Source: Amphimedon queenslandica
Lineage: Eukaryota > Porifera > Demospongiae > Haplosclerida > Niphatidae
Reading direction: 5' to 3'
NCBI RefSeq assembly: GCF_000090795.2
Contig: NW_003546851.1
Coordinates: 1,442 to 50,142, forward strand
Length of the DNA stretch: 48,701 bases
Numbering within the stretch: the first letter of the stretch is position 1; each line of letters begins with the position of its first letter. The notes below the pieces were generated by a model. That model was not told the origin of the DNA. It saw only the letters and a list, made by a program, of their open reading frames with translations, and did no database searches. A program made the translations under genes and the position numbers. Shown piece by piece: positions 1-14,308 of this stretch.

Positions 1-2803
<2,803 letters not shown>

Positions 2804-3123
2804 TAGAAATGCTCTGGAAATAATTTAAATACACAAAGAGGACTCCTTTTCTTTTATTAACAAATCAGATGGTGACACGTCAGGATTTTGCCCTTCCTCG
2901 TAATTTCGTTTCTGACTCTCTGCTTGCAAACTATAAATAGAACAATGCAATATGGGCACTGGCTTGACGTCATAGCTAATGAAGCTAAAAATAGATTCAT
3001 TGCCATGGGCGTGGTCTTATTTTGAGCTCCGCCCATATCTGTCGTTTGCAGATTTTTTATTAACACAGAGAAATGCAATTTTCAGAGTGCCGGGAGCTTT
3101 CTGGCAGTGAGCCAATATAAAGG
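2804..3123. promoter_or_regulatory. Divergent promoter region between VCP and TESK-like kinase A
   Basis: This 320-bp spacer separates two start codons that point away from each other, so it must hold both upstream regions. It contains a perfect palindromic TGACGTCA (CRE/ATF-type site) at 2965-2972 and several TATAAA-like stretches. Promoter function is inferred from gene orientation; binding by a CREB/ATF factor is only suggested by the motif. Confidence 0.45.
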
Positions 3124-6100
3124 ATGAATTTCCTGAGGAGAGTTGGCAGGTCTTCTCGCTCCCCCTCGCCATTAACGCGTGGGTCCGGAAACAATTCCCC
3201 AACAGACGATTGGAGCAACACTCGAAGCAACACAGGCAACAGGAGCAGCAGCAGCAGTAGTGGCACTGCAAATAGAAAGAAAGAAGGAAAGGAAGAAAGA
3301 AAGGAGCATAGTGAGGCCATTAATTAATTTTACAATACATTATACAATTTTTACAAATATTTTTTAATACGGTACATAGTACATACATGTAAATACTAAT
3401 TTCTGAATATTTTAGGTATAGTTTCTAGTACTCTGTCATATTTTATACAGGTACTAGTGGTAGTAATATGATTGATGGGGTCGATGATAATCTTCAGTTA
3501 ACGGAAGCAGGTTGTCTAGTACCTGACACGCCCCTGTCACCTTCTTCCCCTGTCCCTCCTCTCTCGATTAAGCCACACCCTCTATCATCATCTGTGTCTC
3601 CGCCCAATTCTCCCGGCTCTCCTACTGTAACGATAAGTGCTAGCGAGAAGCTGTGTAAGAAGCCACACCCACGATCGCTGGACATGAGGAAATTGAGTAT
3701 ACCAACTAGTGTATCACTGGATTGTATTAAACATAATGGAGGTGAGAGAGAGAGGGGGGAGAGAGAGAGAAATGATAGGTTGTGTGTGTGAGAGTGTTGG
3801 TATATTTACAGCCAAATCTGCTACTATGGACACTCTAAAATTAAGGACACCTCTGTAATCAGACCATGCCTAATACAACAGTAATGTGTATTAATGAACC
3901 TCTGAAATAAGGACGTGTACAAGTTGATAATCATGAGGGTATTATTAGGCCCCAAGGTGTCGTGAATAGACAGGTTTGGCCGTATTGTTTAAGTGTTTAC
4001 ATGTTTCACATTACCTGACACTTGATGACAGTGAGATAATAAACAATTTCATTTTTCTGATCCATGATGCTGCTTGAGGGATTTGTTCATGTACACATAG
4101 TCTGCATAGTGTACATGCATTTCAGTGTAGGTACATGTATATGTACATAGTTGAGTTGTTGTTATATAACTACATATATGGTACACGTGTGCATTTTATG
4201 TGTTTATGTTGTTGTGTGTGTGTTCATTTTGTTTGTCTTCTTCCTCCTCCTTACATACCTTATTTAATGAATGACACTTTTTCATTTTCTCTTTCTTTCA
4301 TCCCCCGTCTCTCTCTCTCTCTCTCTCAGATTATGATTCTCCTGCTCATCATGTCCCTAGACCTAGTTCTCCATTGCTTAGTGCATTAAGAGAAGCAGTG
4401 GAGTCCGTCTCAAATATGGAGGATTTTGAACGAATTGAAAAGATAGGGTCAGGATTCTTTGCAGAAGTTTACAAAGTAAGTAAAATTATTTTGTTAACAA
4501 TAATAACATCTTTATTTTGGACATGTATATTTACCATGTACAGTGTAGCCTCTTTATTAAGGACACCATTGGGCCCACACTACCTGTCCTTAATACATGT
4601 ACAGTGTAGCCTCTTTATTAAGGACACCATTGGGCCCACACTACCTGTCCTTAATACAGAAGTGTCCTCATTTCAGAGGCACTTTTGTATAGGCTAATTA
4701 TACCGATTGGGACGTTACAAAATATCCTCATTATAAAAGTGTCCTTGCTTTTGGGTGTCCTCATTATCGTAATAATAATAATAATAATAATGATGATGAT
4801 AATAATAATAATGATAACAATGATGAATTTGGTAATAATAACAATGATATTCCTGAGATTACTAGAAAGGAATTGTGCCAACTTGTTCGTTGATGAAGTT
4901 ATGATAATATTTATTTTATTAAATACTGTGTTATCATAATTCCCATGAATCATCAACCACTGAAGCTCGAAGCATCAAGATTAATTAATTAATCGACAAT
5001 CGTTTCCCTTTTTATAGGTTCGGCACAAATTGACCGACGAGATTATGGTTTTAAAAGTGAATAAAGGGCTGACAGGAACAAAGACAAGACAAGAAGTTGA
5101 GTTACTAAAGAGACTCCATCATCCAAACATACTACAGTAAGTGATCATATTACACTATTAAACATTATACTGTAATGTACAGGCATATATTATAATTCAG
5201 TAAGGTGAAAATGTTATACTAATTTTTGTTTTTTTAATATGTACTTGCTTGACTATTTTTAGCATTTTGAAACTAGCGATGATATTAATAATAATAATTA
5301 ATTGTATTATCTTGTATCTTAATTTCAGGTGCTTAGTGTATTAATAAAATTCATTTTTCAATACTTTGAAATTTGAGCTGTATCCTCTTAAATAGTGACA
5401 CCTTTGATCAAGTTTCATATTGTTTTCTGTTAGCAAGTATTAAAATTACATAAACTTATTGAGATCTGATTAATCTATGAGGGGGTGTGTGGGGTCTTAA
5501 ATAGTTCAAATTTTATTCACTTTAGTACCAAAACGTGTTAAACCTTATTAATTTTTTTATTGAGCAATAATATTAATATGACACTATTTCATGAATCTCA
5601 TTCATTAAATATTATAGCTACATTGGCTCCTGTATTCATAATGGGCAGCTCCACCCACTCACTGAGGTATTATTAATTAATTATTGTTGGCAGCCACGCT
5701 CATAACTTCTCCCCCTTTTAGTTTGTCAATGGTGGTACATTAAAATCCCTCATACAAGATGTCGAGAAGAATCCGTTTCCTCCCGAGCAAAGAATTCAAC
5801 TCTCGCTGGACATGGCTATGGGAATGGAGTATCTCCATAACAACGGGATGCTTCACAGGTGGGCGTGGTTATAATAACTAGTTAATTACTTTATTAATAA
5901 TATTATTTTTAATAGAGATTTTAACTCGCATAATTGCTTGCTGCGGAAAGAAGGTGACAGATATACAGCCGTAGTTGCCGATTTCGGTCTTGCAACTAAA
6001 AACCCAAACCTGATAAAGTAAGGGAACGATATTTATACTAAGTCATGGTTACTTCTAATTATTTATGACTCTGAAATAATTTTGCATTCGTTCTTTTAAT

Positions 6101-6848
6101 TAGAAAACTGAGACGTAACCAGTCAATGGTTGGTACACCCTATTGGATGGCTCCTGAGGTTCTTCACGGGAAAGAATACAACGAGAAAGCTGATACTTAT
6201 TCCTATGGTATAGTACTCTGTGAAATAGTGTCACGAAAGGATGCTGATCCTGATGAAATACCTAGGAGTAAGGTAAGAGAAAGGAGAGAGAGGGAGGGAG
6301 GGAGAAGGAGAGAAGGAAAGAGGAAGAAGTTTTAGTAACTATTATTATTATTATTCCTGTGTTTTCTTTTCCTCAGAACTTTAGTTTAGATGAGACAGCC
6401 TTCAGAGAATTGCCTGAAGTTATCAGCTCACCTTGTCCACCAGCTTTCATTGATCTAGCCTGCAACTGCTCTAAAGTAAGAAGATGAAATGAATTCTTCA
6501 TTTTTATAATTTATCCTGATACATATACATGTACTTACACGTATGTTTTGTGGAAGTTTAAGCTGATTCCAATCAAAATTGGATTTTTTTACAAATTTTT
6601 AAAGTTGCTAAACTTAATTATTTTTTATTTCTTTTTACTCTCAGTTTGTTCCAGTGGAGAGACCAGGGTTTCCTAGTATCGTTAGACAGCTCATACAGTT
6701 ACATTCCTCTCACTCGGCTTCCCTCCCACCACGCCCTTTTAAGAGGCTCAGCTGGCAGGGCCACGCCCATCAATATGAGGACCACGCCCACAATAACGAA
6801 ACTATAAATTTAGCAGAATTATTAATCAAAGATACTACTACACGATAA
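3124..6848 (+). CDS. TESK: TESK-like dual-specificity protein kinase, tandem copy A
   Basis: Protein kinase of the LIMK/TESK branch; known members phosphorylate cofilin and control actin. Ten exons: 3124-3310, 3451-3741, 4330-4475, 5018-5136, 5618-5666, 5722-5858, 5916-6017, 6104-6272, 6377-6475 and 6645-6848, giving 500 aa. A Ser/Pro-rich N-terminus (about 1-185) precedes the kinase domain: glycine loop GSGFFAEVYK (199-208), beta-3 Lys221 in VLK, HRD at 309-311 with Asn316, DFG at 332-334, and GTPYWMAPE ending at Glu362. The segment DADPDEIPRSKNF after subdomain IX is typical of TESK. All catalytic residues are present. The start is the first ATG of an open 5' exon with a TESK-B counterpart; an alternative is ATG 3468 in exon 2. 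The long Pro/Ser-rich tail of vertebrate TESKs is missing, as the protein ends about 55 residues after the kinase core. Confidence 0.9.
3805..3985. repeat. Dispersed repeat R1 in TESK-A intron 2
   Basis: This block has phrases such as CTAAAATTAAGGACACCTCTG and CTGAAATAAGGACGTG. Related blocks occur at 7965-8140 (its duplicate in copy B) and, in the opposite orientation, at 43735-44065. The 61-bp arrays at 4537 and 9541 share the vocabulary (TTAAGGACACC, CCTCATTTCAGAGG). It has no coding potential and is probably a non-autonomous repeat family. Confidence 0.6.
4537..4665. repeat. 61-bp tandem repeat, two copies, TESK-A intron 3
   Basis: Units begin TGTACAGTGTAGCCTC at 4537 and 4598 and contain GGACACCATTGGGCCCACAC. 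The same array in the paralogous intron of copy B has eight units. The remainder of this intron holds an (AAT)/(GAT)n stretch near 4771-4815 and no recognisable gene. Confidence 0.85.
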
Positions 6849-7008
6849 TATTTTTACATATATCATTTTTAATCCTGTGTGTCGTATTATATAATTATTA
6901 TATATTGTATTATTATAAAAATCAGTCATCTTTTTTTAGCTAGTTATAACAAGTTATTAATTATTGTTGACCACGCCTACTTGCAAGTAGCCACACCCAC
7001 CCGCCATT

Positions 7009-7072
7009 ATGACTAATCTAAGTAATCTTAGAGAGAATTATGAAATTAAGTCTCGAATTTAGTTCTTCTTCA
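7009..7072 (+). pseudogene. Truncated remnant of the CARD gene first exon
   Basis: ATGACTAATCT, then CTTAGAGAGAATTA, then TTTAGTTCTTCTTCA, matches the first roughly 45 bases of the CARD-SEFIR-Death gene at 12434, including its GCCATT upstream context. A 9-bp insertion and several changes are present, and the frame closes at a TAG near 7060. Homology stops abruptly at 7072 and switches to the sequence upstream of TESK exon 1. It is the fossil right-hand breakpoint of the kinase duplication. Confidence 0.85.
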
Positions 7073-7110
7073 TTATTTTTCAGCTTTCTGGCAGCGAGCC
7101 AAGTTAAAGG

Positions 7111-7279
7111 ATGGATTTCCTGAGTAGATTTGGCAGGTCTTATCGCTCCCCCTCGTCATAAACCCGTGGCTCTGGGAACATCTCTCCAACTGACGATTGG
7201 AGCAATACAAGCAGCAGCAGCAGTAGTAGTAGTAGTGCAAATAGAAAGAAAGAAGGAAAGGAAGACAGGAACAAGCATA
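7111..7279 (+). pseudogene. TESK-B first exon with in-frame stop codon
   Basis: This aligns with TESK-A exon 1 (MNFLRRVGRS in A, MDFLSRFGRS here) and keeps the same splice donor, GCATA|GTGAGT. The codon at 7159-7161 is TAA where A reads TTA, so translation from ATG 7111 would stop after 16 residues. Downstream the frame stays open with the same Ser-rich region. The exon may now be 5' untranslated sequence with initiation at 7594. Confidence 0.8.
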
Positions 7280-7593
7280 GTGAGTGGAATAATTTTTACA
7301 AGTTATTTACAAATGTTTTTGTACCTGATCTTAGAGCATGTAAATATTATAATTTTTTGAATATCGTCTATCTGGAAATTTTTAATGTTATTTTAATTTT
7401 ACTGCATTAGAGTTTCACAAAAATTAGATTACCCATATAATTACGTGTCACATTCAATAATACATGACATAGTCTTATTTAGCAAAAATTAAATTTACAG
7501 CACAATTTTAAAACTCAATTTTCTGATCTATGGTATTTTAGATATAATTTCTAGTACTTTATCATATTTTATACAGGTACTAGTGGTAGCAAT

Positions 7594-10134
7594 ATGACTG
7601 ACGGGGTTGATGATACTCTTCAATTAACGGAAGCAGGCGGTTTAGTACCTGACATGTCCCTGTCTCCTTCCCCCGTCCCTCCTATCTCAATTGAGCCACA
7701 TTCTCTCTCCTCGTCTGTGTCTCCGCCCGATTCCCCCGGCCCTCCTACTGTAACGATAAGTGCTAGTGAGAAGCTGTGTAAGAAGCCACATCCACAATCG
7801 CTGGGCATGAAGAAATTGAGTATACCAACTAGTGCATCACTGGATTGTATTAATGAATATGAAAGAGAGAAAGAGGAAGGTGAGAGAGAGAGAGAGGGAG
7901 AGAAAGAGAGAGAGAAATGATAGATTAGGTGTGTGTAGTGTATGTGAGTGTGTGAGAGTGTTGGTATATTTACAGCCAAATCTGCTACTATGGACACTCT
8001 AAAATTAAGGACACCTCTGTAATCAGGACATGCCTAATACAATATAAATGTGTATTAATGAACCTCTGAAATAAGGACAGGTTCATAATCAGGAAGGTAT
8101 TATTGGGCCCCAAGGTGTCCGAATAGACAGGCTTGACTGTATTATTAAGTGTTTACATGTCTAACATTACCTGACACTTAGAGACAGGGATTTAATGCAA
8201 CAATAAGCCCAACATACACTATGCAACATTTTGTTTGCAACAAATGTTGCATAGTGTATGTTGGACTTTAGCATTTCTATGGTCCATGATGCTACATGAC
8301 ACGTGTATACATGTACACATAGTCTGCACAGTGCATGTACATATACATGTACATGCATTTTAGCATAGGTACATGTACATGTGCGTGTATATAGTTGTGT
8401 TTTTGCTGTAGTATAAGTTCATGTACACGTGTGCATTTTGTGTGTTTATGTTTTTATGTGTGTGTTCATTGGCCTCGCCCAGCTTTGCATAGGCGAGGAC
8501 TAGGTACTCGGTTTGTCTGTCTGTGTTTCATTCACTCATTCTGTGTGCTCTCTTTTGTCTTTGAGAATGTATATCTTTGCAAATGTGTGCTCTAAATCTG
8601 TGAGAGCTTCTCTTCTGTTAGGAAAAGTCTTGCTTTACTGCCTTGAGATGTTTAGAGAGCAGCTCTAGCTAGTAGAAGCTTTTTATCTCACGAGAAAATG
8701 CCCAGCAATAGCAGTAGTACTCTGGAGGTAAATGAGACTCTTTTCCAGTAGATCAAGACTAGTTATTGTTTTAATATGTGTGGGACTCTTTAAATCTTTC
8801 TTGTTGGTGAGTTATAGCTTCTTGAATTTCAACCGAGTGAATTGCAGGTAGTCTAAAGGTCCTAAACTCTCTCAAATCACTCAATTTACATCTAGGCAAC
8901 AGTATTTGTGCCATTATAATGTCATATAGCACTTATAAGAAGAGAAAAATCTGAAACTTCCTTCTTGTTGCAGGGCTTGCTGCCATCAAATAATTAATAG
9001 TTGTTGAGATGTCAGGCCACACCTCCAATTTGGGAGTAGCTGGATTAGCTTGCATGCTGCTACTTCTGCAGGTAGTCTGGTAGATCTATACAAGCTAGCT
9101 GCTATCCCTCAGGAGTACACTTGTTTTATATATATATATCCAATTTGCATGTTAAAGTTCTTTTAATTTTGATAATCAAACAGTTATAAGGGCGAGGCCA
9201 CGCACCGTAGGTGTCTCGTTTTGTTTGTCTTCTTTCCTCCTCCTGTATACCTTATTTAATGAATGACACTTTTTCACTTTCTCTTTTTTTCATCCCCCCC
9301 CCCTCTCTCTTTCAGAGTATGATTCTTTCAGAGTAGATTCTGATTCTCCTAGTCATCATGTCCCAAGGCCCAGTTCTGCATTGCGTGCATTGAGAGAAGC
9401 AGTAGGGTCTGTCTCAAACATGGAGGATTTTGAACGAATTGAAAAGATAGGGTCAGGATTCTTTGCAGACGTTTACAAAGTAAGTAAAATTATTATGTTA
9501 ACAACAATAACATCTTTATTTTGGAAATGTAAATTTACCATGTACAGTGTAGCCTCTTTATTAAGGACACCATTGGGCCCACACTACCTGTTCTTAATAC
9601 ATGTACAGTGTAGCCTCTTTATTAAGGACACCATTGGGCCCACACTACCTGTCCTTAATACATGTACAGTGTAGCCTCTTTATTAAGGACACCATTGGGC
9701 CCACACTATCTGTCCTTAATACATGTACAGTGTAGCCTCTTTATTAAGGACACCATTGGGCCCACACTACCTGTTCTTAATACATATACAGTGTAGCCTC
9801 TTTATTAAGGACACCATTGGGCCCACACTATCTGTCCTTAATACATGTACAGTGTAGCCTCTTTATTAAGGACACCATTGGGCCCACACTACCTGTCCTT
9901 AATACATGTACAGTGTAGCCTCTTTATTAAGGACACCATTGGGCCCACACTACCTGTCCTTAATACATGTACAGTGTAGCCTCTTTATTAAGGACACCTT
10001 GGGCCCACACTACCTGTCCTTAATACAGAGGTGTCCTCATTTCAGAGGTACTTTAGTATAAATTTGTACCAATTGGGACGTTACAAAATATCTTTATTAT
10101 AAAAGTGTCCTTACTTTTGGGTGTCCTCATTATC

Positions 10135-10171
<37 letters not shown>

Positions 10172-12269
10172 TGATATTCCTGAGATTACTAGAAGGAATT
10201 GTGCCAACTTCTTTGTTGATGTTGTTATGATAATATTTATTTTATTAAAATACTGTGTTATCATAATTCCTATGAATCATCAACCACTGATCAATGAACC
10301 TCGAAGCATCAAGATTAATTAATTAATTGACAATCGTTTCCCTTTTTATAGGTTCGGCGCAAATTGACCAATCAGATTATGGTTTTAAAAGTGAATAAAG
10401 GGCTTACAGCAACAAAGACTAGACAAGAAGTTGAGCTACTAAAGAGACTCAATCATCCTAATATACTACAGTAAGTGATCATATTACACTATTAGACATT
10501 ATACTGTAATGTACACATGTATATTATTATTCAGTAAGGTGAAAATGTTATACTAATTTTTGTTTTTTTGATATATATTTGCTTGACTATTTTTAGCATT
10601 TTGAAACTAGCGATGATATTATTAATAATTAATTGCACTATTTTGTATCTTAATTTGAGGTGCTTAGTGTATTAATAAAATTCATTTTTAATACTTTGAA
10701 ATTTGAGCTGTATCATTATCAAAATTTGTTTTATTTTTAAGCTGTTTTATTTATTAAAATCTAATTGGTTTACAAGGGGAGGACTTGGTCTTAAATTATT
10801 CGAATTTTATTCACGTTAGTACCTAAATATGTTAAACCTTATTAATTTTTTTATCGAGCAATAATAATATGACGCTATTTCATGAATCTCATTCATTAAA
10901 TATTATAGCTACATTGGCTCCTGTATACACAATGAGCAGCTCCACCCACTCACTGAGGTATTATTAATTAATTATTGCAGACAGGTAACTCCTCCCCCTT
11001 TAGTTTGTCAATGGAGGTACATTGAAATCCCTCATACAAGACGTCGAGAAGAATCCGTTTCCTCGCGAGCAAAGAATTCAACTCTCGTTGGACATGGCTT
11101 TGGGAATGGAGTATCTCCATGAAAACGGGATGCTTCATAGGTGGGCGTGGTCTTCATAACTATTAAATTAATAATTAAGTGATATTAATATTTATTAATA
11201 GAGATTTTAATTCTAATAACTGCTTGTTGCGGAAGGAAGGTGACAGATATACAGCCGTAGTTGCCGATTTCGGTCTTGCAGCGAAAAATCCAAACCTTAT
11301 GAAGTGAGAGAACGAAATTTGTACTAAGTCGTAATTACTTCTAATTATTCACAACTCTGAAATAATTTTTTCATTCGTTTTCTTAATTAGAGACCTGAGA
11401 TGTAACCAGTCAGTGGTTGGTACTCCCTTCTGGATGGCTCCTGAGGTTCTTCATGGGAAGCGATACGACAAGAAAGCTGATACTTATTCCTATGGTATAG
11501 TACTCTGTGAAATAGTGTCACGCAAGGACGCTGATCCTGATGAAATACCTAGGAATGATGTAAGAGAGAGAGGCAGAGAGAGAAAGAGAAGAAGTTGTAA
11601 TGACTATTATTATTATTATTCCTGTGTTTTCTTTTCCTCAGAACTTTAGCTTAAATGAAGCAGCTTTCAGGGAATTGCCTGAAGTTATTGGCTCACCTTG
11701 TCCACCAGCTTTCATTGATCTAGCCTGCAACTGCTCCAAAGTAAGAAGATGAAATGACTATAGGAAACAATTTTTTGATGCATGTACATTTACTTATGTT
11801 GCTTTAAAAATTTGAGCCAATTCTAATTAAATTTGGATTTTTTTAAAAGTTGCTCAAAAATTAGGCCAAAGTCCCTGTACTATAGTACATGGTCTCAGAC
11901 TAAAATTTTGCCAAAATTGAAAAGTAGAGAATCCTTCATTTTTGTAATATTTCCTGATGCATATACATGTTTTTAAGTTTCTTAGAGGAGCTGTTTCTGA
12001 GCAAAATTGGATTTTTTTTACAAATTTTTGAAGTTTCTAAACGTGTAATTAATGGAGAAATTACAATGTATAAGTTTATTTATTTTTTTTTCTCTCAGTT
12101 TGTTCCAGATGAGAGACCAGGGTTTCCTATTATCGTAAGACAGCTCATACAATTACACTTGATTTCTGTCCCACCAAGCCCCGTTAAGAGGATCAGCTGG
12201 CAGGACCGTGCCCTTAAAAACGAAACAATTATTAAATTAATGAAAGACACTTCTACTACTACAAAATAA
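7594..12269 (+). CDS. TESK: TESK-like protein kinase, tandem copy B
   Basis: Paralogue of copy A with the same exon plan: 7577-7879, 9316-9479, 10352-10470, 10909-10957, 11004-11140, 11202-11303, 11391-11559, 11642-11740 and 12099-12269. Exon 1 (7111-7279) carries a stop, so the first usable in-frame ATG is 7594, giving about 431 aa. Kinase motifs are intact: GSGFFADVYK, VLK, HRDFNSNN, ADFG, GTPFWMAPE and DADPDEIPRNDNF. At exon 3, only the upstream acceptor (9315/9316) keeps the frame open; the second AG leads to a TAG. The C-terminal tail is 11 residues shorter than in A. An intact catalytic core argues against a simple pseudogene, while loss of the exon 1 coding region suggests a shifted start or relaxed N-terminal constraint. 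Confidence 0.82.
7965..8140. repeat. Dispersed repeat R1, duplicate in TESK-B intron 2
   Basis: Direct counterpart of 3805-3985. Just downstream, 8195-8275 holds an inverted repeat around CAACATACACTATGCAAC and its complement, which could fold into a hairpin and is not present in the copy A intron. Confidence 0.6.
8471..9218. mobile_element. Insertion of about 750 bp with short terminal inverted repeats (MITE-like)
   Basis: Copy A has an uninterrupted GTTCATTTTGTTTGTC (about 4223). Copy B has GTTCATT, then about 750 bp, then TTTTGTTTGTC. The inserted block begins GGCCTCGCCC (8471-8480), and its complement GGGCGAGGCC lies near the right end (9190-9199), about 19 bp inside the boundary. No transposase frame is visible. 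The empty paralogous site is strong evidence of insertion; the element class is inference. Confidence 0.7.
9541..10030. repeat. 61-bp tandem repeat, eight copies, TESK-B intron 3
   Basis: Units start at 9541, 9602, 9663, 9724, 9785, 9846, 9907 and 9968, exactly 61 bp apart. Each contains TTATTAAGGACACC and GGGCCCACAC. They are nearly identical, so expansion from the two-copy state in copy A is recent. An (AAT)n run follows at about 10137-10170. Confidence 0.93.
11780..12060. repeat. Dispersed repeat R3 in TESK-B intron 9
   Basis: Two partial units contain AAATTTGGATTTTTT, GCCAAAGTCCCTGTAC and a short palindromic TACTATAGTACATGG. The same family occurs at 6535-6615, 27385-27660, 28080-28360, 28805-28890 and 35365-35560. 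It is non-coding. Confidence 0.6.
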
Positions 12270-12433
12270 TATTTTACATATATCCCGTGTGCCATACTAT
12301 ATAATTAATATAATCATAGGTCTATGATATAATTGTATTATTATAAAAATCTTTCATTTTTTTCTAGTTATTAACAAGTTACTAATTATTGTTGATCACG
12401 CCCACTTGAAAGTAGCCACACCCACCCGCCATT

Positions 12434-14308
12434 ATGACTAATCTTAGGGAGAATTATTTAGTTCTTCTTCAATCGCTGGAAGTTGATCCGGTTCTTCCTT
12501 TTCTTTATGCCGAGGGACTCCTCACTAGGGCCGAGTATGATAGGCTGCAGAGCCCAGAGATGATGGCCCAGGATAGGAAGACGAGGGCAGACCACTTGCT
12601 CCGTTTATTGCCTAATAAAGGCAAGAATTACTTCCAGAAGTTCTGTATATGTATTGGAAAGTCGGGACAGATCGAGTTACTGGAGAAAATTGGATTCGAT
12701 TTGACGTTACTCCCAGCTGGTAATTTAAAATAATCATAATTAATAATAATAATAATTGCAAATTGATTTCATTTTATGTAATTAATTATTATAAGTTATT
12801 CATTATATAATAATTGCATGTGTAATTAATGCTATTAATAATTATTATTTAGAAAAGCCATTAAGAACATTCGAAAATCAGTCGGGCCCGGCTCGCGAGA
12901 GTGACCGTTTGAAGCCTGTTCAAATTCATTTACAAGGAGCTCACTTTAACCCAGTACCCCTAATTTACCAAGAAACCACACCCACTTCTCAAGGGGAGCC
13001 CACACCCAAAACCCAGCGAATACTCATATTATATTCAAATGATCCTCAAGTCTCATCGTTACCCCCTGACGTCAGACATACTCAGGACGAATACTTGAAA
13101 AGAGTTTCTGATTTCGTACAAACACTTCAAATGTTCTCTACGGTGAGTGGAACAGATGGGCGGAGCTACTCCGCCTACAAATGCATTTACGACGTCGACG
13201 AATCTCAAAGAGAACATATACAAAATTTTAACGTGTGGTCTTTCGAAAATTTAGAAACCTGTGACGCTATTATCCTCCTAATGTCCCCTTCAATTGGGGA
13301 AGTACTGCGAGGGAGAAGTCCTGTTTTGGAGATGGAAAAGGGCGTGGCTGACTCCCACACGCTAATTAACGTTCTACCGAGAAAACGGGTCATACCAGTT
13401 TATCTTAACATGCCGAAGGTGGCAGACTGGTTGCCTGTATTTTTAAAGAGCACTCCGTCATATTTCATCGATTTATTGGGATTCCAGAGTGGAATGAGCA
13501 CAGTGACCAGTGAAGAGGAATTTGGGAGACGCTCGTATTTATTATTAGACGAAGATCCGAACTTGAAGGAAATGAGGGATCTCTTAGCCGTCCTTCGTAG
13601 GGAACCTCCTCCGGAAAACCCAACTACTGTATTTGCCGTACCACCACCTAAAAGTAAGTGGAATATGAAAGAGAAAGATAACAGTTGAGAGCTTATTTTT
13701 GTATTATTGTATAGTGGAAAATTTTCGTGGATTTCATCCTTTTTTCGAAATTCATGAAAATAAAATTTGTGAAAATTGATTTAATACGGACCAAGATGGC
13801 CGAAAAATAGAAAATCACAAAAAATAAAGCATCGAATTCATTTTTGGACAGATCCACGAAATTTTTTGGCCGCGAAAATTTTCCACTGTATGGTACCACT
13901 GATTGTATTACTTTGTAATGGTTAAGAGTGAGAAATAGAAAATTATTTTATGCACGTACATATTTAATGTTGTTTCTCTCTCTTTCCTTTTCGTTAGGTT
14001 CTGATTTAAAGTCCCAAGGTATCCCGACTAAATACCTTGACTTGGTGACCAGAATGATCCCACATATCTGGGACAGAGTTGGACTCAAACTGGGTTTCAC
14101 ACTGATGGAAATCGAGTCGATACGGTCTCGAAATAAAGATGATCCAGAACAATCCATTCACTCGATGTTTTCAAAATGGCAGGAAAGAGATGGAGCGGAG
14201 GCGACGATCGATATTCTAATTAAAGTCCTTCAGGAACTACGTCTGAACGGGGTAGTGTATAAAGTAAAAGCAGAAGTAGAGAAAGACAAGCAAAAAGAGA
14301 AGAAATGA
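12434..14308 (+). CDS. CARD-SEFIR-Death domain adaptor protein
   Basis: Three exons, 12434-12719, 12853-13653 and 13998-14308, encode 465 aa. Residues 1-90 form a CARD (NYLVLLQSLEVDPVLPFLY, EGLLTRAEYDRLQ, HLLRLLPNKG, FQKFCICIGKSGQ). Residues about 150-330 resemble a SEFIR/TIR-type domain: RILILYSNDP strand, KCIYDVDESQ, CDAIILLMSPS, RKRVIPVYLN. Residues about 370-455 form a Death domain (IWDRVGLKLGFTLMEIESI, MFSKWQERDGAEATIDILIKVL). The tail is Lys/Glu-rich. CARD and Death folds pair with their own kind, and SEFIR domains signal in IL-17 receptor/Act1-type pathways. This protein could therefore bridge them as a cytosolic adaptor; that role is inference. It lies 165 bp after TESK-B and is convergent with HAUS3. 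CARD and Death calls are firm; SEFIR versus TIR is less certain. Confidence 0.88.

Larger units (their letters stand above)
3095..12470 (+). repeat. Tandem segmental duplication carrying both TESK genes
   Basis: Two direct copies. Copy A is 3095-7072 and copy B starts at 7082 and runs to about 12470. They match in exon order, exon lengths, most intron sequence, and upstream and downstream flanks. The left ends align at AGCTTTCTGGCAG (3095 and 7082). The right end of copy A stops inside sequence homologous to the first codons of the CARD gene (12434). Copy B is longer because of an insertion at 8471-9218 and the expanded 61-bp array. Confidence 0.9.

Noticed and set aside
3207..3400. Possible upstream kinase-gene start at 3179 in another frame
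   Set aside because: That frame does not join in phase to exon 2, whereas ATG 3124 does.
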